A DNA stretch of 64,000 bases. It comes from Aradus depressus. Lineage: Eukaryota; Arthropoda; Insecta; Hemiptera; Aradidae. Shown here in pieces: positions 10,009 to 20,541 of this stretch. Within the stretch, counting starts at the first letter, position 1. Every line of letters begins with the position of its first letter. The stretch is from the NCBI GenBank assembly GCA_963662175.1, contig OY759219.1, forward strand, positions 45,438,675 to 45,502,674. Direction: 5' to 3'. The notes under the pieces are model-generated. The model had not been told where the DNA came from. It was given only the letters and a program-made list of their open reading frames with translations, and did no database searches. The translations under genes were made by a program, and so were the position numbers.

Positions 10009-10800
10009 CTAATTAAAGTTGAAAACTGGAATCATTTTGTCTGAGCTCATGTTTAGTACAGGGTCCTCCAAAATGTCCCAGAAGATTATTGAATGCCCGG
10101 CTCGCGGTGTGTTGTCCGGTATTAGGTTATTTGTTTTCAGCCTATAGGCTCCCGTTCTTGCCTCCGCTTTCACCATCAAGAAGAGTGGGGGGAGGTTTAG
10201 AAGGGTTTCCATGGCTGCTGTTGGGGTGGTGCTCATGGCCCCAGTGATTCCCAAGCAGGCAAGTCTTTGGACTTTTTCCAGTTGTTTCCTCCTTTGTCCC
10301 GTATCGGCTTTCTGCCACCAGACTAAGGAGTTGTACGTTATTATGGGTCTCACTACCGTTGTGTACATCCAGTGTACCATTTTGGGATTGAGGCCCCATG
10401 TTTTGCCAAAGGAGCGCCTGCAGGCCCATAGAGCCCTGGTTGCTTTCTTTGTTATTTTCTCTACGTGTGGAGTCCAAGTCAACTTGGTATCTAGTACAGT
10501 TCCCAAGTATTTGGTCTCCCTCGATAGAGGTATACCATGCCCTTGGAGGAAGGGACTTTTGATGTCCCTTATGTTCCTCTTTTGGGTGAAGTATGTACAG
10601 GTTACCTTTTGTGCATTTATTTTAAGGTTCTCCCTGGTCTACCATCTACTGACATGCTCCAATGCCGTGTTCATAATTTCAACCACGGTATTCGGGAACC
10701 TGTCACTGATGAAGATCACAAGGTCATCAGCATAGCTTTGTGTATAAAATCCATTGTTGCTGAGTTCAAGCAAGAGCTCGTCGACAACCAAGCACCACAA
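10009..10800 (-). pseudogene. LINE ORF2, reverse transcriptase palm/thumb
   Basis: Continuous with the RNase H piece. The polymerase active-site motif SYADDLVIF is at about 10723-10734, followed by KINAQKV, TKYLGTVLDTKLTW and the thumb (HWMYTTVVRPIITYNSLVWW). One stop codon lies just before KINAQKV. The endonuclease and the N-terminal half of the polymerase are missing: at 10800 the sequence changes abruptly into plus-strand gypsy gag. The element is therefore truncated by rearrangement rather than by normal 5' truncation at a target site. Confidence 0.88.
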
Positions 10801-10802
10801 TA

Positions 10803-11560
10803 TCGCAGCTGTCCAATACTACTCTGCGTGGGTCATCGCCCGGCCAGAATCCTGCCTGCCGGCCATCCACACTGGCGCAGTATTCTGCTGTGCCCAGTGA
10901 ATCAGCGCAGCACTTCTCGCAGGACAACTACCTCTCGCAGCTGTCCCCTACTGTGCTGCTTGACGCCTCGCCTGGCCGTCAACCTGCCTACCGGCCCCGC
11001 CCAGTGACACAATATCCAGCTGCGCCCTGCGAATCAGCGCAGAACGTCCAGCAGGACAGCCGCCCCCCGCCGCTGTCCGCAACTGTGCCGTTTGAGTCAT
11101 CGCTCGGCCGTCAAGCTGCCTACCGTCCTCCCACCGTGGCGCAGTATTCCGCTGCTCCCTGCGATTCAGCGCAGAACGTCCAGCAGGTCAACCGTGTCTC
11201 GCAGCTGTCAGGCAGTGTGCCGCTTGATTCATCGCTAGGCCGTCAAGCTGCCTACCGACCCTCCACAGTGGCGCAGTATTCCGCTGCGCCCTTCGAATCA
11301 GCGCAGAACATCCAGCAGGTCAACCGTGTCTCGCAGCTGTCAGGCAGTGTGCTGCTTGATTCATCGCTAGGCCGTCAATCTGCCTACCGTCCCTCCACAG
11401 TGGCGCAGTATTACGCTGCGCCCTTCGAATCAGCGCAGAATTTCCAGCAGAAGAGCTGCCTCTCACAGTTGTCCTCCGTGTCGCTCGAATCCATCCCTGG
11501 CCAACAACCTGACTGCCGTACTGCCACAGCAATGCAGCATTTCTCCAGGAACTATGTGAT
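10803..11560 (+). repeat. 132-bp coding tandem repeat in gag
   Basis: About six in-frame units of 132 bp, each holding the recurring blocks GTGGCGCAGTATTCCGCTGC and GAATCAGCGCAGAA. Units three to five are the most alike, suggesting expansion from the middle. Confidence 0.85.
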
Positions 11561-11930
11561 GCAGCCGACAGCACCTCTTGACGCACTGCAGACGAGTCGC
11601 ACACAGCATCCTGCACTTGCTGAGAGCCACCCCATGAGCTTCGCGGGGCAACAGACTGGACATCCCGACGTAGCACCGTTGTCTGAACGCCCCCTGGACA
11701 CTACTCCGTCGGTCCTCAGCTCACTACAGCTGACTATAACTAAGGTCCTGGATTACACCCGTCGTCTTGACGTCTGCCCTAATACGGCAAGTACGTTCCA
11801 GGCCCTACGCTCCAGTCTGATCAACGCCGCCGACCTCGCTGCTTCGCTGAACGGTCGGCGTTCTACATTTGCTGCAGCGCCCACACCCAGCCGCTTGGAG
11901 GTTCCAGATCCGCGGCCCTCATCATTCTAG
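10803..11930 (+). pseudogene. gag: Gypsy-class gag, N-terminal repeat region
   Basis: Open frame from the junction at 10803 to the stop at 11928. Its first half consists of about six 44-residue (132-bp) repeats with the pattern SQLS..VPLDSSLGRQAAYRP, TVAQYSAAP, ESAQN.QQ. They are rich in Ser, Gln, Pro and Ala, probably disordered, and without zinc knuckles. The start codon is not visible: the copy begins in mid-repeat at the LINE junction. The base composition (about 55-60% GC) contrasts with the AT-rich surroundings. It is followed, after a stop and frame change, by a capsid-like segment (11939), so the original protein was longer. Confidence 0.65.
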
Positions 11931-11938
11931 CTGATGGA

Positions 11939-12921
11939 ATGCCACGACATCTCCCAGTGACAGCGGACCCAAACCATTCACAATATTTTAAAGTGGTCCC
12001 AAATCCTGAGCCCCCTCTATTAACACCTGCAGACTTCTTACCAACGTTTTCCGGTCGCGATTTTGAAGACCCAAAAGTGTTCTCCAAACGGCTAGAGGAT
12101 GTCGGAATACGGTACGGCTATTCTCCCTCTAGCTGGGTCTCTATGTACTGGCGAAGAAGCAGCTAAGAGGGGATGCGGAGTCCTTCAACGCGCCTTACGC
12201 CCACATAGACGGCTACACGGACCTTAAGGCACGGATTGTCGATCGCTTCGACGGAAACACCTACTTGGTCCGCCTCCGGCAGAAGCTCCTCAATTCCGTC
12301 CATAGCGCATCTGATGACGTTGGCGAGTATCTGCGCAGCCAGCATGTACTATGGAGGCGGCTCTATCCCGCGGAACAGTGCGAGATGATTGTGTCTCATC
12401 TGATAAGACAGCTAGAACCTCGGATCCAACAAATTCTCGACGCGGTCGGAGAATTTTGGAGCTTCGAGCATTTTGTCGGATCGGCTGTTAGAATCCAGGA
12501 AGGGATCCGCTACCGACAACAAGCCAGGACAAAGTCGAAGTTGCAATCAGGAAAACTTCCTAGTGGTCAGGCTGCAATGAGCCTCAATTGCCCTCCGACC
12601 CCCGTCACACTCTCCAACCTACCACGCCTCCAGGTACAGATCAAAGGGCGATCGTACCACGCTCTAATTGATTCTGGGGCTTCGTCCAACTTGATAAATA
12701 CCAAGTTGATCTCGCCTTCTTCTTCAGGAGCAATTACCTCTGTGATAATGGCCGACGGTCGGTCCAAAATAAAGGTTAGTGGCCCCCATCCAGACCCGCT
12801 AAGAATACAGGATGTGATCCATGTTTCTGAATTCTTTGAGTGTTCAACCCTGGCTAGCGACGTAATATTGGGAGCACCCTTCTTAGAAGGTGGTGCCGCC
12901 TCCATGGATTACGGGCATTGA
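11939..12921 (+). pseudogene. gag-pro: Gypsy-class gag capsid plus aspartic protease, frameshifted
   Basis: Two overlapping frames give one gag-protease stretch. The first (11939-12166) has LPTFSGRDFEDPKVFSKRLE, the start of a retrotransposon gag capsid domain. After a shift near 12130-12150 the second frame continues with LKARIVDRFDG and DVGEYLRSQHVLW. Downstream an aspartic protease is recognisable from LIDSGASSNLI (catalytic DSGA) to the flap-side motif DVILGAPFL near 12870. A short linker replaces the usual CCHC zinc knuckle. The frame ends at 12921, exactly where reverse transcriptase should begin. A large internal deletion follows. Confidence 0.8.
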
Positions 12922-12990
12922 TGCACACACCTGGGACGCACTCCCAGACACACCGTCTACTGGAGTAACACGTCGCCCACAACCGCACAT

Positions 12991-13779
12991 ATGTTGCCGA
13001 CAGCGACGCCACAAAGCGGATTTCCCCAAAACCTGAAACCCCAGTTTGAAACCCGAGGTAAATTACCCATGGTGCAAACCCTAGAGGGTATCACACTGGC
13101 TGATGAGGTGAGACCAGCCCAGTCGAAACATATGGAGCGGCGAAGCCAGGAGCTCAAGAAAAGTGTACGAGCTCTGAGATTGCAGCAGCCAAACCATCCC
13201 TGGGGAGAAAATGTGTCTACAGCCGCTTTCCAACCGCGATCCCGAGCCAACGCTGCAACTGGACAAACCCTGAGCCAAGCTCTGCTCAGCCCCGAAATCA
13301 CTCGGTCTGGTGAATGGAGCGCACGACGAACAGATGTGGCCAATCGGCCCTTGAGTGAGGTCCAACGCAATGTTCTGGCTCAACAAGCAAAGTATCGGAG
13401 GCTAAGCAATACCGGACGGAAACCGCGTAACCCCCCTCGATTTGAAACTGGAGACCTGGTGATGCTGCGCTGCAGGCTTCGAAGAAGAGGGCTTCATCCA
13501 TTATGACTTGGCCCTCGAAAGATTATCATCCCAGCGGGGGTACATCGCTATTGGGTGGAGGGAGAGGATGAAGACCACACTCCCATGAAGGTACACGTCC
13601 TCGATCTTCGGCCGGCACCTAGGGCGGTACAACCTGAGCTCACCAAACCTCGGGAACGGGACGACGAGGGACGGCAACCGTCGGACCCCGTGGAGCTGGA
13701 TCCACATGACCACCAACCAGCGACCACAGCACCAGGGCTAGGTAGAGCGACCACTCCGAATCAAAACAAAAATAAATAA
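12991..13779 (+). pseudogene. pol: Gypsy integrase C-terminal region
   Basis: The same reading frame throughout, with one TGA at 13504. PPRFETGDLVMLRCR is the SH3-like GD(L/V)V motif of the integrase C-terminus. After the stop come GVHRYWVEGEDE and KVHVLDLRP, as in chromo/GPY-type tails. The upstream 150 residues (basic, Gln/Arg-rich) are not recognised. Since protease ends at 12921, about 2.5-3 kb of reverse transcriptase, RNase H and integrase core has been deleted. Confidence 0.65.
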
Positions 13780-13880
13780 ATAACAGAAAAAAAATTATAA
13801 TACTTATTGTACTTTGTATAATTATTATACTCTGTATTATTTTCATTAATAAACAAGGGATGATTCTCGTTCTTCGAAGT

Positions 13881-13891
13881 TGGGGGGGGAA
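13881..13891 (+). promoter_or_regulatory. Polypurine tract, gypsy element
   Basis: TGGGGGGGGAA directly precedes the TGTTACC start of the 3' LTR. Confidence 0.75.
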
Positions 13892-14219
13892 TGTTACCAC
13901 CAGTAGTTGTCCCCGGGGTAGGAAGCGCCACCAGTCACCCGCCACTACTCCTGCACCCCGGTGTGATAGTGGGGGCTATTGGAGGTACCTGACCCAGGTA
14001 TAAATATTGGGGTCCTAGCCCATAAGGGCAGACTATCAGAAACCAGAGAACGAGAACCACCTCCAGACCTACAGAAGATGTCTCATTTCTTTTTACCATG
14101 AAGAACCCGTTCACCTGCCATCTCTAAGTGCGGTGACAATCCGAATAAGGGTTCCCAGAAGCCTTTGGAAGTAAAATTCAGTTTATCTCCAGGCCTCGAG
14201 AAGGCCAAACCTGTGTTCA
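13892..14219 (+). mobile_element. 3' LTR of the gag-repeat gypsy element
   Basis: Starts TGTTACCACCAGTAG after the polypurine tract. The right end is placed near CCTGTGTTCA because a second fragment at 17410-17452 shares CTCCAGGCCTCGAGAAGG and the following bases, and diverges at the same place. A TATAAATA box lies at about 13999. There is no 5' LTR in the window. Confidence 0.6.
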
Positions 14220-14919
14220 GAATCGTCCTTTTCTTTTAAAGTATATGTATTGAAACATTCATGAATTATGAGTGAAGGGTGATCGTGAAAAGGTATAAAC
14301 TAATGGAGGATGTTAACTTTTGTTCAATGTTTCTTTTGTAAATAGTGTTAATTTTTAATTTAGTTCCATGGCGTCATGTGAGTAACCATTATAATTTTTT
14401 TTCTTTCAAAATGGATGATCAGAAAATTCAAAATAAATTTTTTCATAATTGTAATTTCATAACCATGTTTTAAAATGTCTTTTATTTCCCCAATCTCTCT
14501 CAATGAAGCTCAAGTTTCAAAACTCATAGGTTCTACGGCTTCACGACCTATGAAAGTACCAATTGGGGACACACATGATATTTATTGCAGTTTTTAGAAT
14601 CGGGATATACAATTTGATAACATTTGGTACAAGTAACGTAAAATCAATTTAATTTTTTTTGGGTTATTTATATTATATTCATTTCAAGTAGAGTTTTATT
14701 TTATTCCAACATCTAATTTTTTTTTAGTATTAGAATAATAATTAGTAAAATCAATAAAGATCATTTATTGTTTTATTACAATTTGGCATATCCCTTGTGT
14801 GGAAGAATAAATTCAATTAATTTTTTATTATTCAATAAAGATCATTTTTATTATAATTTGACATCCTCCTTATATTTAAAAACCATCAGTAAAGATCAAT
14901 TATTATTATTTTTATATAT
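14220..14919. other. AT-rich, no recognisable feature
   Basis: Non-coding. Recurring ATAAAGATCATTT segments near 14755, 14835 and 14890 hint at an old local duplication. Nothing else stands out. Confidence 0.5.
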
Positions 14920-15978
14920 TGTAATAAAATGCGTTTCGCGTCGCGTTTTTACTTAATAAATAATATATACATTTTATTTTTTACTCTACTTTAAATCCAT
15001 GATGCGGAGATTTTCTCAAAATGAATTTACTTGTTTTTTATTAAATTAAAATATTTGAAGGATGCCAGACCGCCTATTTAATAGAACGGTACTTAAATTA
15101 ATGATTTGAATATATAATTTGGATTTCTATAAACAAAAGGTGAAAAGTTCGCTCAGCGAAGAAAGTTTCGAAATTCTAAGTTCTCAAACCATTACTGACC
15201 TAGGATGAGTATGGGAAGCAAACTAAAAATATAGAAAGTCATATTCATAAAAAAATATATTTACAAAAAAATTAATAATTAAAAATAAAAAAATATATTA
15301 TAAAATTTAACCTTATTGGATATAAGCTGTATGGAGACAGGGGCTGAAGACTGATGGGATGCTGGGGGCTGGATATATCTGCGAGGGCTTGAGAGTGGAA
15401 AGGATGACTGGCGGCTGAGTTCCTACTCCAGGTCTGGACTTCTACTCCAGCTTGAACTGTTGTCCTCAACTTCTGGATCTCAACTGCTCGAACCCTGGAC
15501 TTGAACTGATGTCCCTCACTGCATGACTTGAACTGATCTCCTCGACTTCTGGATCTCAACTCCTCCCTTCGGCTTCTAGACTGGAACTGTTCTCGAACTC
15601 TGCACTTCTCCCTGGATCCCGATTGTTCCCCCCTCCATCTTTTTCCCCTTCACCTCTGCTATCCTGGCTTCGGGGGAAGTTTCGGCTTTTGCCTTGGAGA
15701 CATCCAATTTGACCTATCCATTTCTATATTGGCACTCCAGACAGATTTATATGACACTAACAGAGTACTTGGGTTCTAATCCTGTACCCTTACTGTCAAG
15801 TGTAAAATCTGGATAACTACCTCTACAGGTAATTGATGGAGGTACAAGGGTCCCCTTTTGCTATCCCTTGATACCTGAGCCTGATACCTCTCTCCAGCCT
15901 CCAAAATTTAGGGTTTATTTCTCCATTATATTATCTATATATTATTTACTTTACATACTTTATATTATAAAATTGATT
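14920..15978 (-). mobile_element. LTR of family X, copy A (diverged)
   Basis: Collinear with copies C, D and E, though more diverged. It keeps TGTAATA plus a GCGTCGCG block at the left end, the GCGGAGATTTT and GGATGCCAGA blocks, the CTTATTGG segment and the CCTCCAAAATT end. LTR orientation is minus (minus-strand ends TGTAGTC...ATTACA in better copies). The right end is degenerate. No internal sequence is attached, so it is a solo or broken LTR. Confidence 0.7.
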
Positions 15979-16222
15979 GGGGAAGTTTTTATAGTTGTTC
16001 TTGGGTCGTGCAAAAATGTCACGGGATGAGAGTTGATATCAATCGCGCTCGCCAGAGGCCTAAAAAGGTTTGGGGACAGTGGCATGATGGTAGTGCCACC
16101 TAGTAACTCAAAGGTGAACTACCATCACGGACAATCATATCAAATGTTGATTGAGGAAGTTTTTATAGTTGTTCTCAGGTCGTGCGAAAATGTCACGGGA
16201 TGAGAGTTGATATCAATATATA
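15969..16222 (+). repeat. Direct repeat pair of about 75 bp
   Basis: Two copies of a segment running from GGAAGTTTTTATAGTTGTTC to GAGAGTTGATATCAAT, at about 15976-16050 and 16150-16220, are separated by about 100 bp. The intervening DNA (GGCATGATGGTAGTGCCACC) is unrelated. It may be the flanks of a small insertion or a local duplication. Confidence 0.7.
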
Positions 16223-18051
16223 TATTTTTAATCTGATGATTTAGTATTTATATTTTTTTTTCCTCCATCATTTTACACAGTAAACCTTGTAATCATAAAG
16301 ATATCAAGAATTGTATTTTATTGTTCGGTGGAGAAATGCAGACAAGAAATTGTATATACTACTGAATAAAAACACTTAGAACAAGTCAAAAAGTTCCACT
16401 ATATTTATAAAATACGAAAGAAATTGTATAATTTATTACATAGTACATTATTTAAAAATAATGAAAGAAATTGTATATTCGATGACCAGCTTATATTTAA
16501 AGAAATTAAAAGCAAGGGTCGATTCCTGCTATAAAATGTAAATATTGTAAGTTCAATAAATAACAAACAATAATAATTAAAAAAACACGATTTTTACTTC
16601 CCCACAGGGAAAATTATGTAAACATGACGTTATTCTAAGTTTTACAACCTCCGATTCAATTTGAGACCAGTTAAGGAAAATGTCTGAAAGTATGTGGTGT
16701 AATGTAAACAAACCGTTGCCTTGACGACTACCGCCTATGCAACGTTATAATTTTTTTTTTTGAAACCAACCAACTTCAAAAGGAAACTAGATTTATAGAA
16801 AAGAAGTTAAAAAACACCCAGGAAGAAAATAGAACAGTTAAAAGGTAGATGAAATGAAGGAGAAACGAGAATTTTAATGAAATAAGAAAAATTTTAAGGA
16901 ACTCAAAAACAGAAGAAATATAAACAGGAATCCTTTGGAGTTTTGCATAAAAGTTCCAACATTTATTAAGAAGAGATTGAAAAAGGAAAACACAAAGAAA
17001 AGAGCCGTTTAATGAAAATTTATAAATATAGAAGTCCTAACCAAGACTTAGTTCGGATTCTTGCCGCTTGGGGTGTTCAGTTACTACAAAACATACAAAT
17101 GAAGCATGTTCCAGAAAACATCGAATCATAAAGCCCGGATCCAATCCAAAGCGGTATAAATGATCCGAAAGTGTATAGCACAAAATTTACATACTAATTT
17201 TACGAAAAGTATGAGTCAAAATTCAAAAGCAACAGTAAACAAAATTAAAAGGATAATTTAGAAGACGAAAGGAAAAGAAGAGAAGCAAGAATACTTCCAA
17301 AAATTTATAAAGTTGAAAATTATCAAGTTCAAGAAAACAAAACAGCGACGGAAAGACAATATCAAGCTACCATTTTGAAGGTGAATTCAGTTGTTGTTAG
17401 TTGTTCAGTTGTGGTCTACCTCCAGGCCTCGAGAAGGCAAGGCCTGTGTTATGGTAGATAAATTATTTTATTTTTTTAAATTATAGAATCCATTAAAATC
17501 CATTTTTTTAAATATTATTCAATTCATTTTTATTTAATTATAAGGTTCATTTAACCAAAAATGACATCCTCCTTGTGGGGATATTTCATTTTATATAAAT
17601 AATATCATCATTGATAATTACCTAGCAGTGGACATGTTCTAAGTTGAGGAAGGCGGACATATTGTGGAAGTTGTAATAAATAAATAAAACAAGCTTATTT
17701 TTTGAAATATTGTCTATTCCACTAAAGATATTTATAAAAAGACAACTACCGGTTTCGGCTTTATACCACCGTCAGGTCTAGTTATGAACTAAGTTAGTTT
17801 CAAGAAAAAAAAAAATGTGTCATGGATGTTTTTTGAAACTTTTGTAAAATCCGTTTTTTTCAATTTAAGACATCACTTTAACAGTAGAGCAGTGACATTA
17901 CATTTTAAAATGAAAGAGGGCTGCTAAGTGACATTACACTTGGATTGGTTAATTATAGAGTAGTGGAGACTTATGACGTATGAGGGAGGGCTAACTACGG
18001 TCAACCTCTCAACCAGCCGAGAAATACACTGGTTCTAACAATTTGTCTTAT
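16223..18051. other. Non-coding, with a gypsy LTR-end fragment at 17410-17452
   Basis: A-rich, no frame of note. 17410-17452 repeats the LTR end of the 13892 element (CTCCAGGCCTCGAGAAGG). 17740-17775 carries ACTACCGGTTTCGG, a motif common in dispersed insect repeats, but I cannot name the family. Confidence 0.5.
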
Positions 18052-18302
18052 TTACAGTGTGCTTGCAGAGACTTTTTAGTCCTAGCTGGTTATGTAAGTA
18101 TTTACAGTGTGCTTGCAGATACTTCTTGTTCCTGGCTGGTTATGTAAGTATTTGCAGTGTGCTTGCAGAGACTTCTTGTTCCTGGCTGGTTATGTAAGTA
18201 TTTACAGTGTGCTTGCAGCGACTTCTTGTTCCTGGCTGGTTATGTAAGTATTTACAGTGTGCTTGCAGATACTTCTTGTTCCTGGCTGGTTATGTAAGTA
18301 TT
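18052..18302 (+). repeat. 50-bp tandem array, five units with splice-like motifs
   Basis: Five near-identical 50-bp units. Each contains TATTTACAG and GTGCTTGCAG (acceptor-like) and GGTTATGTAAGTATTT (a strong donor match). The 25 bases between acceptor-like and donor-like sites recur in every unit. The distance from donor to next acceptor (about 25 nt) is too short for a normal intron. The array ends 144 bp before the candidate exon at 18447. Confidence 0.9.
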
Positions 18303-18446
18303 TCTTTCTCTGAGTGGAGAGATGTTATGGCTGTCCCATTTTGACCACCCACGTCGATCTGACACCATCCACTATGCTCTACAAAATTACAAGCGAATGT
18401 TTTTGCAATTCTTAAAAAAACGTGACTGTACTAGATTATTTTGCAG

Positions 18447-18570
18447 ATCGACCCCTCTGGAGAGCTGATACCAGGAAACTTAAGTAAAGATTGGTTGCCC
18501 GGGTTTTACAACAAATTGGAAGACGACCCTGAGTCCTTCTTCTTAAAAGAACTCCAAAAATTTGATGGCC
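18447..18570 (+). CDS. Candidate host exon (protein not recognised)
   Basis: 124 nt bounded by an acceptor (TAGATTATTTTGCAG) and a consensus donor (GTAAGT). It is open in frame 0 for 41 codons with ordinary protein composition: it starts IDPSGELIPGNL, passes DWLPGFYNKLEDDP and ends ELQKFDG, leaving one base for the next codon. The other two frames contain stops. It does not resemble any transposon protein I know and stands alone in unique sequence. I do not recognise the family. No adjoining exons were identified, so the gene must span much of the transposon-filled DNA if it is functional. Confidence 0.5.
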
Positions 18571-19929
18571 GTAAGTTACAAGAAAAATAACTTATTTACA
18601 GGAATTTTAATCTAAGAATTCAAACAGTCTGACATTTTTTATCGAATCGAATAATAGAAGAATATTAGGGCAGCAAACTATGATATAAATATGTCTACGA
18701 ATTTATATGTCTTAGGTTTCTCTGGGAGATCGCTTCTCATCGGCACTTCTTCCAGTGGTGTCTTTTCAACTCGTGACAACATTTCGGGACAATTATACGT
18801 CTTTTTCCGAGTCACAATAAACTTCGTTGTTACACGAAGAAGAGATGTGGAAGTGTCAAAAGTTGAGAAGACACCTCTGGTGGAAATGGCAGGAAAAAGT
18901 AATCTATACGAACTTATTCTTGACCGTTTTTCAAAAAACTTCACAATATGAAAACGAACCACATCTGATAATGGATGAAACATTTAATCATACAAAACAT
19001 ATTGCAGGTATTGCACTTGAAACATTAAATGAATGACTGCTCAGGGAGTTAATGTTAAATGCGTCCAAAACGAACTCTAAATTATCAAATTAAAACACAT
19101 CATTAGCAGTTAATTTCTTTCCATCTCATTTAAAGATAATATAAAATTCCTAGGTCTCCATATTATTTCGAAACTAACCTGGGCTGAATATACGTCATTG
19201 GCGAAAAATTGAGTTTACTTTGTTTCATTTTACTCACTTACTACTACTCTTGAAAAGATCGTATTAACGGAAACATTAATTACACTATATTATGTAAAAA
19301 TTTGTTCTCTTAATACTAGCCTTGATTATGTCACCAGGAAGAAAGAAGAATTTTGAACAATTAAATAATATTTCTCTCTTTTTGAAAGAAGGAAACGAGG
19401 ATAACACATAAAGGAATCAACTTCTTCAACGCCTTTCCCCACTTATTGAAAGCAATAGACAAAATAAAAAAAAGCAGGTTCTCGGATGTGTGTGTTTTGC
19501 CTCTTTGCACCCTATATCAGAGGAAATTACTGGGCCATGTATTATGACTTCACAAAGGTGGCATTTCTAACTAAGTGCGGCCCCTTGAGGTCCACACGGC
19601 AAACTTCCCAGCATGCTATCAATATCAATAATAATAATATTACAAAAGTAGGCATTTTATTCAGTACAGGATTATTTATTCATTTAATCTGTACATAGAT
19701 TTTTAAGTGATATGCAAATGTACATAGGTAACATAGCCTATTTTTTCAAATTTCGCTTTTAAACTACTACATGTAAAATTTCATGATAATCCGGTAATCC
19801 GATTATTGAGGTTGAACTATTTTTATTCTCAACATCCACTCATAGTCCCTCCTCCCAATAAAATTTTTTAGCCCCCCCCCCCATAAATAAATAAATAATT
19901 CATCTCATATGTGTTTGTATTCTATGATT
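18571..19929. other. Non-coding flank, with imperfect inverted repeat
   Basis: No convincing coding frame. Between about 18745 and 18895, GTGGTGTCTTTTCAACTC is imperfectly inverted as GTTGAGAAGACACC, giving matching frames on both strands (shadow frames). A C-run and an ATAA microsatellite lie near 19876-19898. Confidence 0.5.
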
Positions 19930-20290
19930 AGTAGGTAAGAAAGGATGGTCCTGGCCCAAGGGCTACTGCGCAAGATGGCGGCCGCCCCCAGCAGCCAGGT
20001 CCTGCAACATTAGATGACCTTGATTATGTAATAGGAAATATCAGACCTGGCGTATCCAGGCCCAGCCCAAATTTCGAACATCAGCCCCTCTGTTCTTCCC
20101 CATATCAAATCCAGTTATAAGACCCAACTAAAATAAAAAATAATGAAAAAAGCATAGAACAAATGAGGAGTTATGTCGAAACAGCCTCACGACACACCCT
20201 GAGTTGAATCACTGGCTATGTACTTCCCCAATGAACACGCCCTCCCATCTAATAGGAGGTATGTTGAAATAGGGCAAGAAGAGGTATGTT
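19930..20290 (+). repeat. Left terminal inverted repeat
   Basis: About 361 bp, complementary to 22727-23084 with small differences. It includes GGTCCTGGCCCAAGGGCTAC and the internal GGTATGTTGAAATAGGGC. Confidence 0.9.
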
Positions 20291-20541
20291 ATTTGTTATT
20301 ACTCATGTCCAGACACTGTCTATTGAAGGTATTGTGACAGTTTATGTATTACGAATAATATATTTCATTCTTATAAAATTGTTATTTATTCATCTTACCC
20401 TTTGTTAAACTGGGTTTTCGAGACGTACCCAGAGAGCCCCCACACCTATTTTGGGGTATGGAGGTAGTATAGCAATGTGGGGATGGAGGTAGTATAGCAA
20501 TGTACATCCCCAGCTCTAATGAGCACTCTTTCCTTCGGACC

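Noticed and set aside
10211..10735. 174-codon plus-strand frame opposite the LINE
   Set aside because: Antisense shadow of the reverse transcriptase, whose conserved motifs are on the minus strand.
11320..11676. Minus-strand frames opposite gag
   Set aside because: Shadows of the GC-rich 132-bp gag repeats.
18691..18983. Overlapping frames on both strands with similar peptides (VEKTPL, GVFST)
   Set aside because: They arise from an imperfect inverted repeat; no splice sites or known domain.
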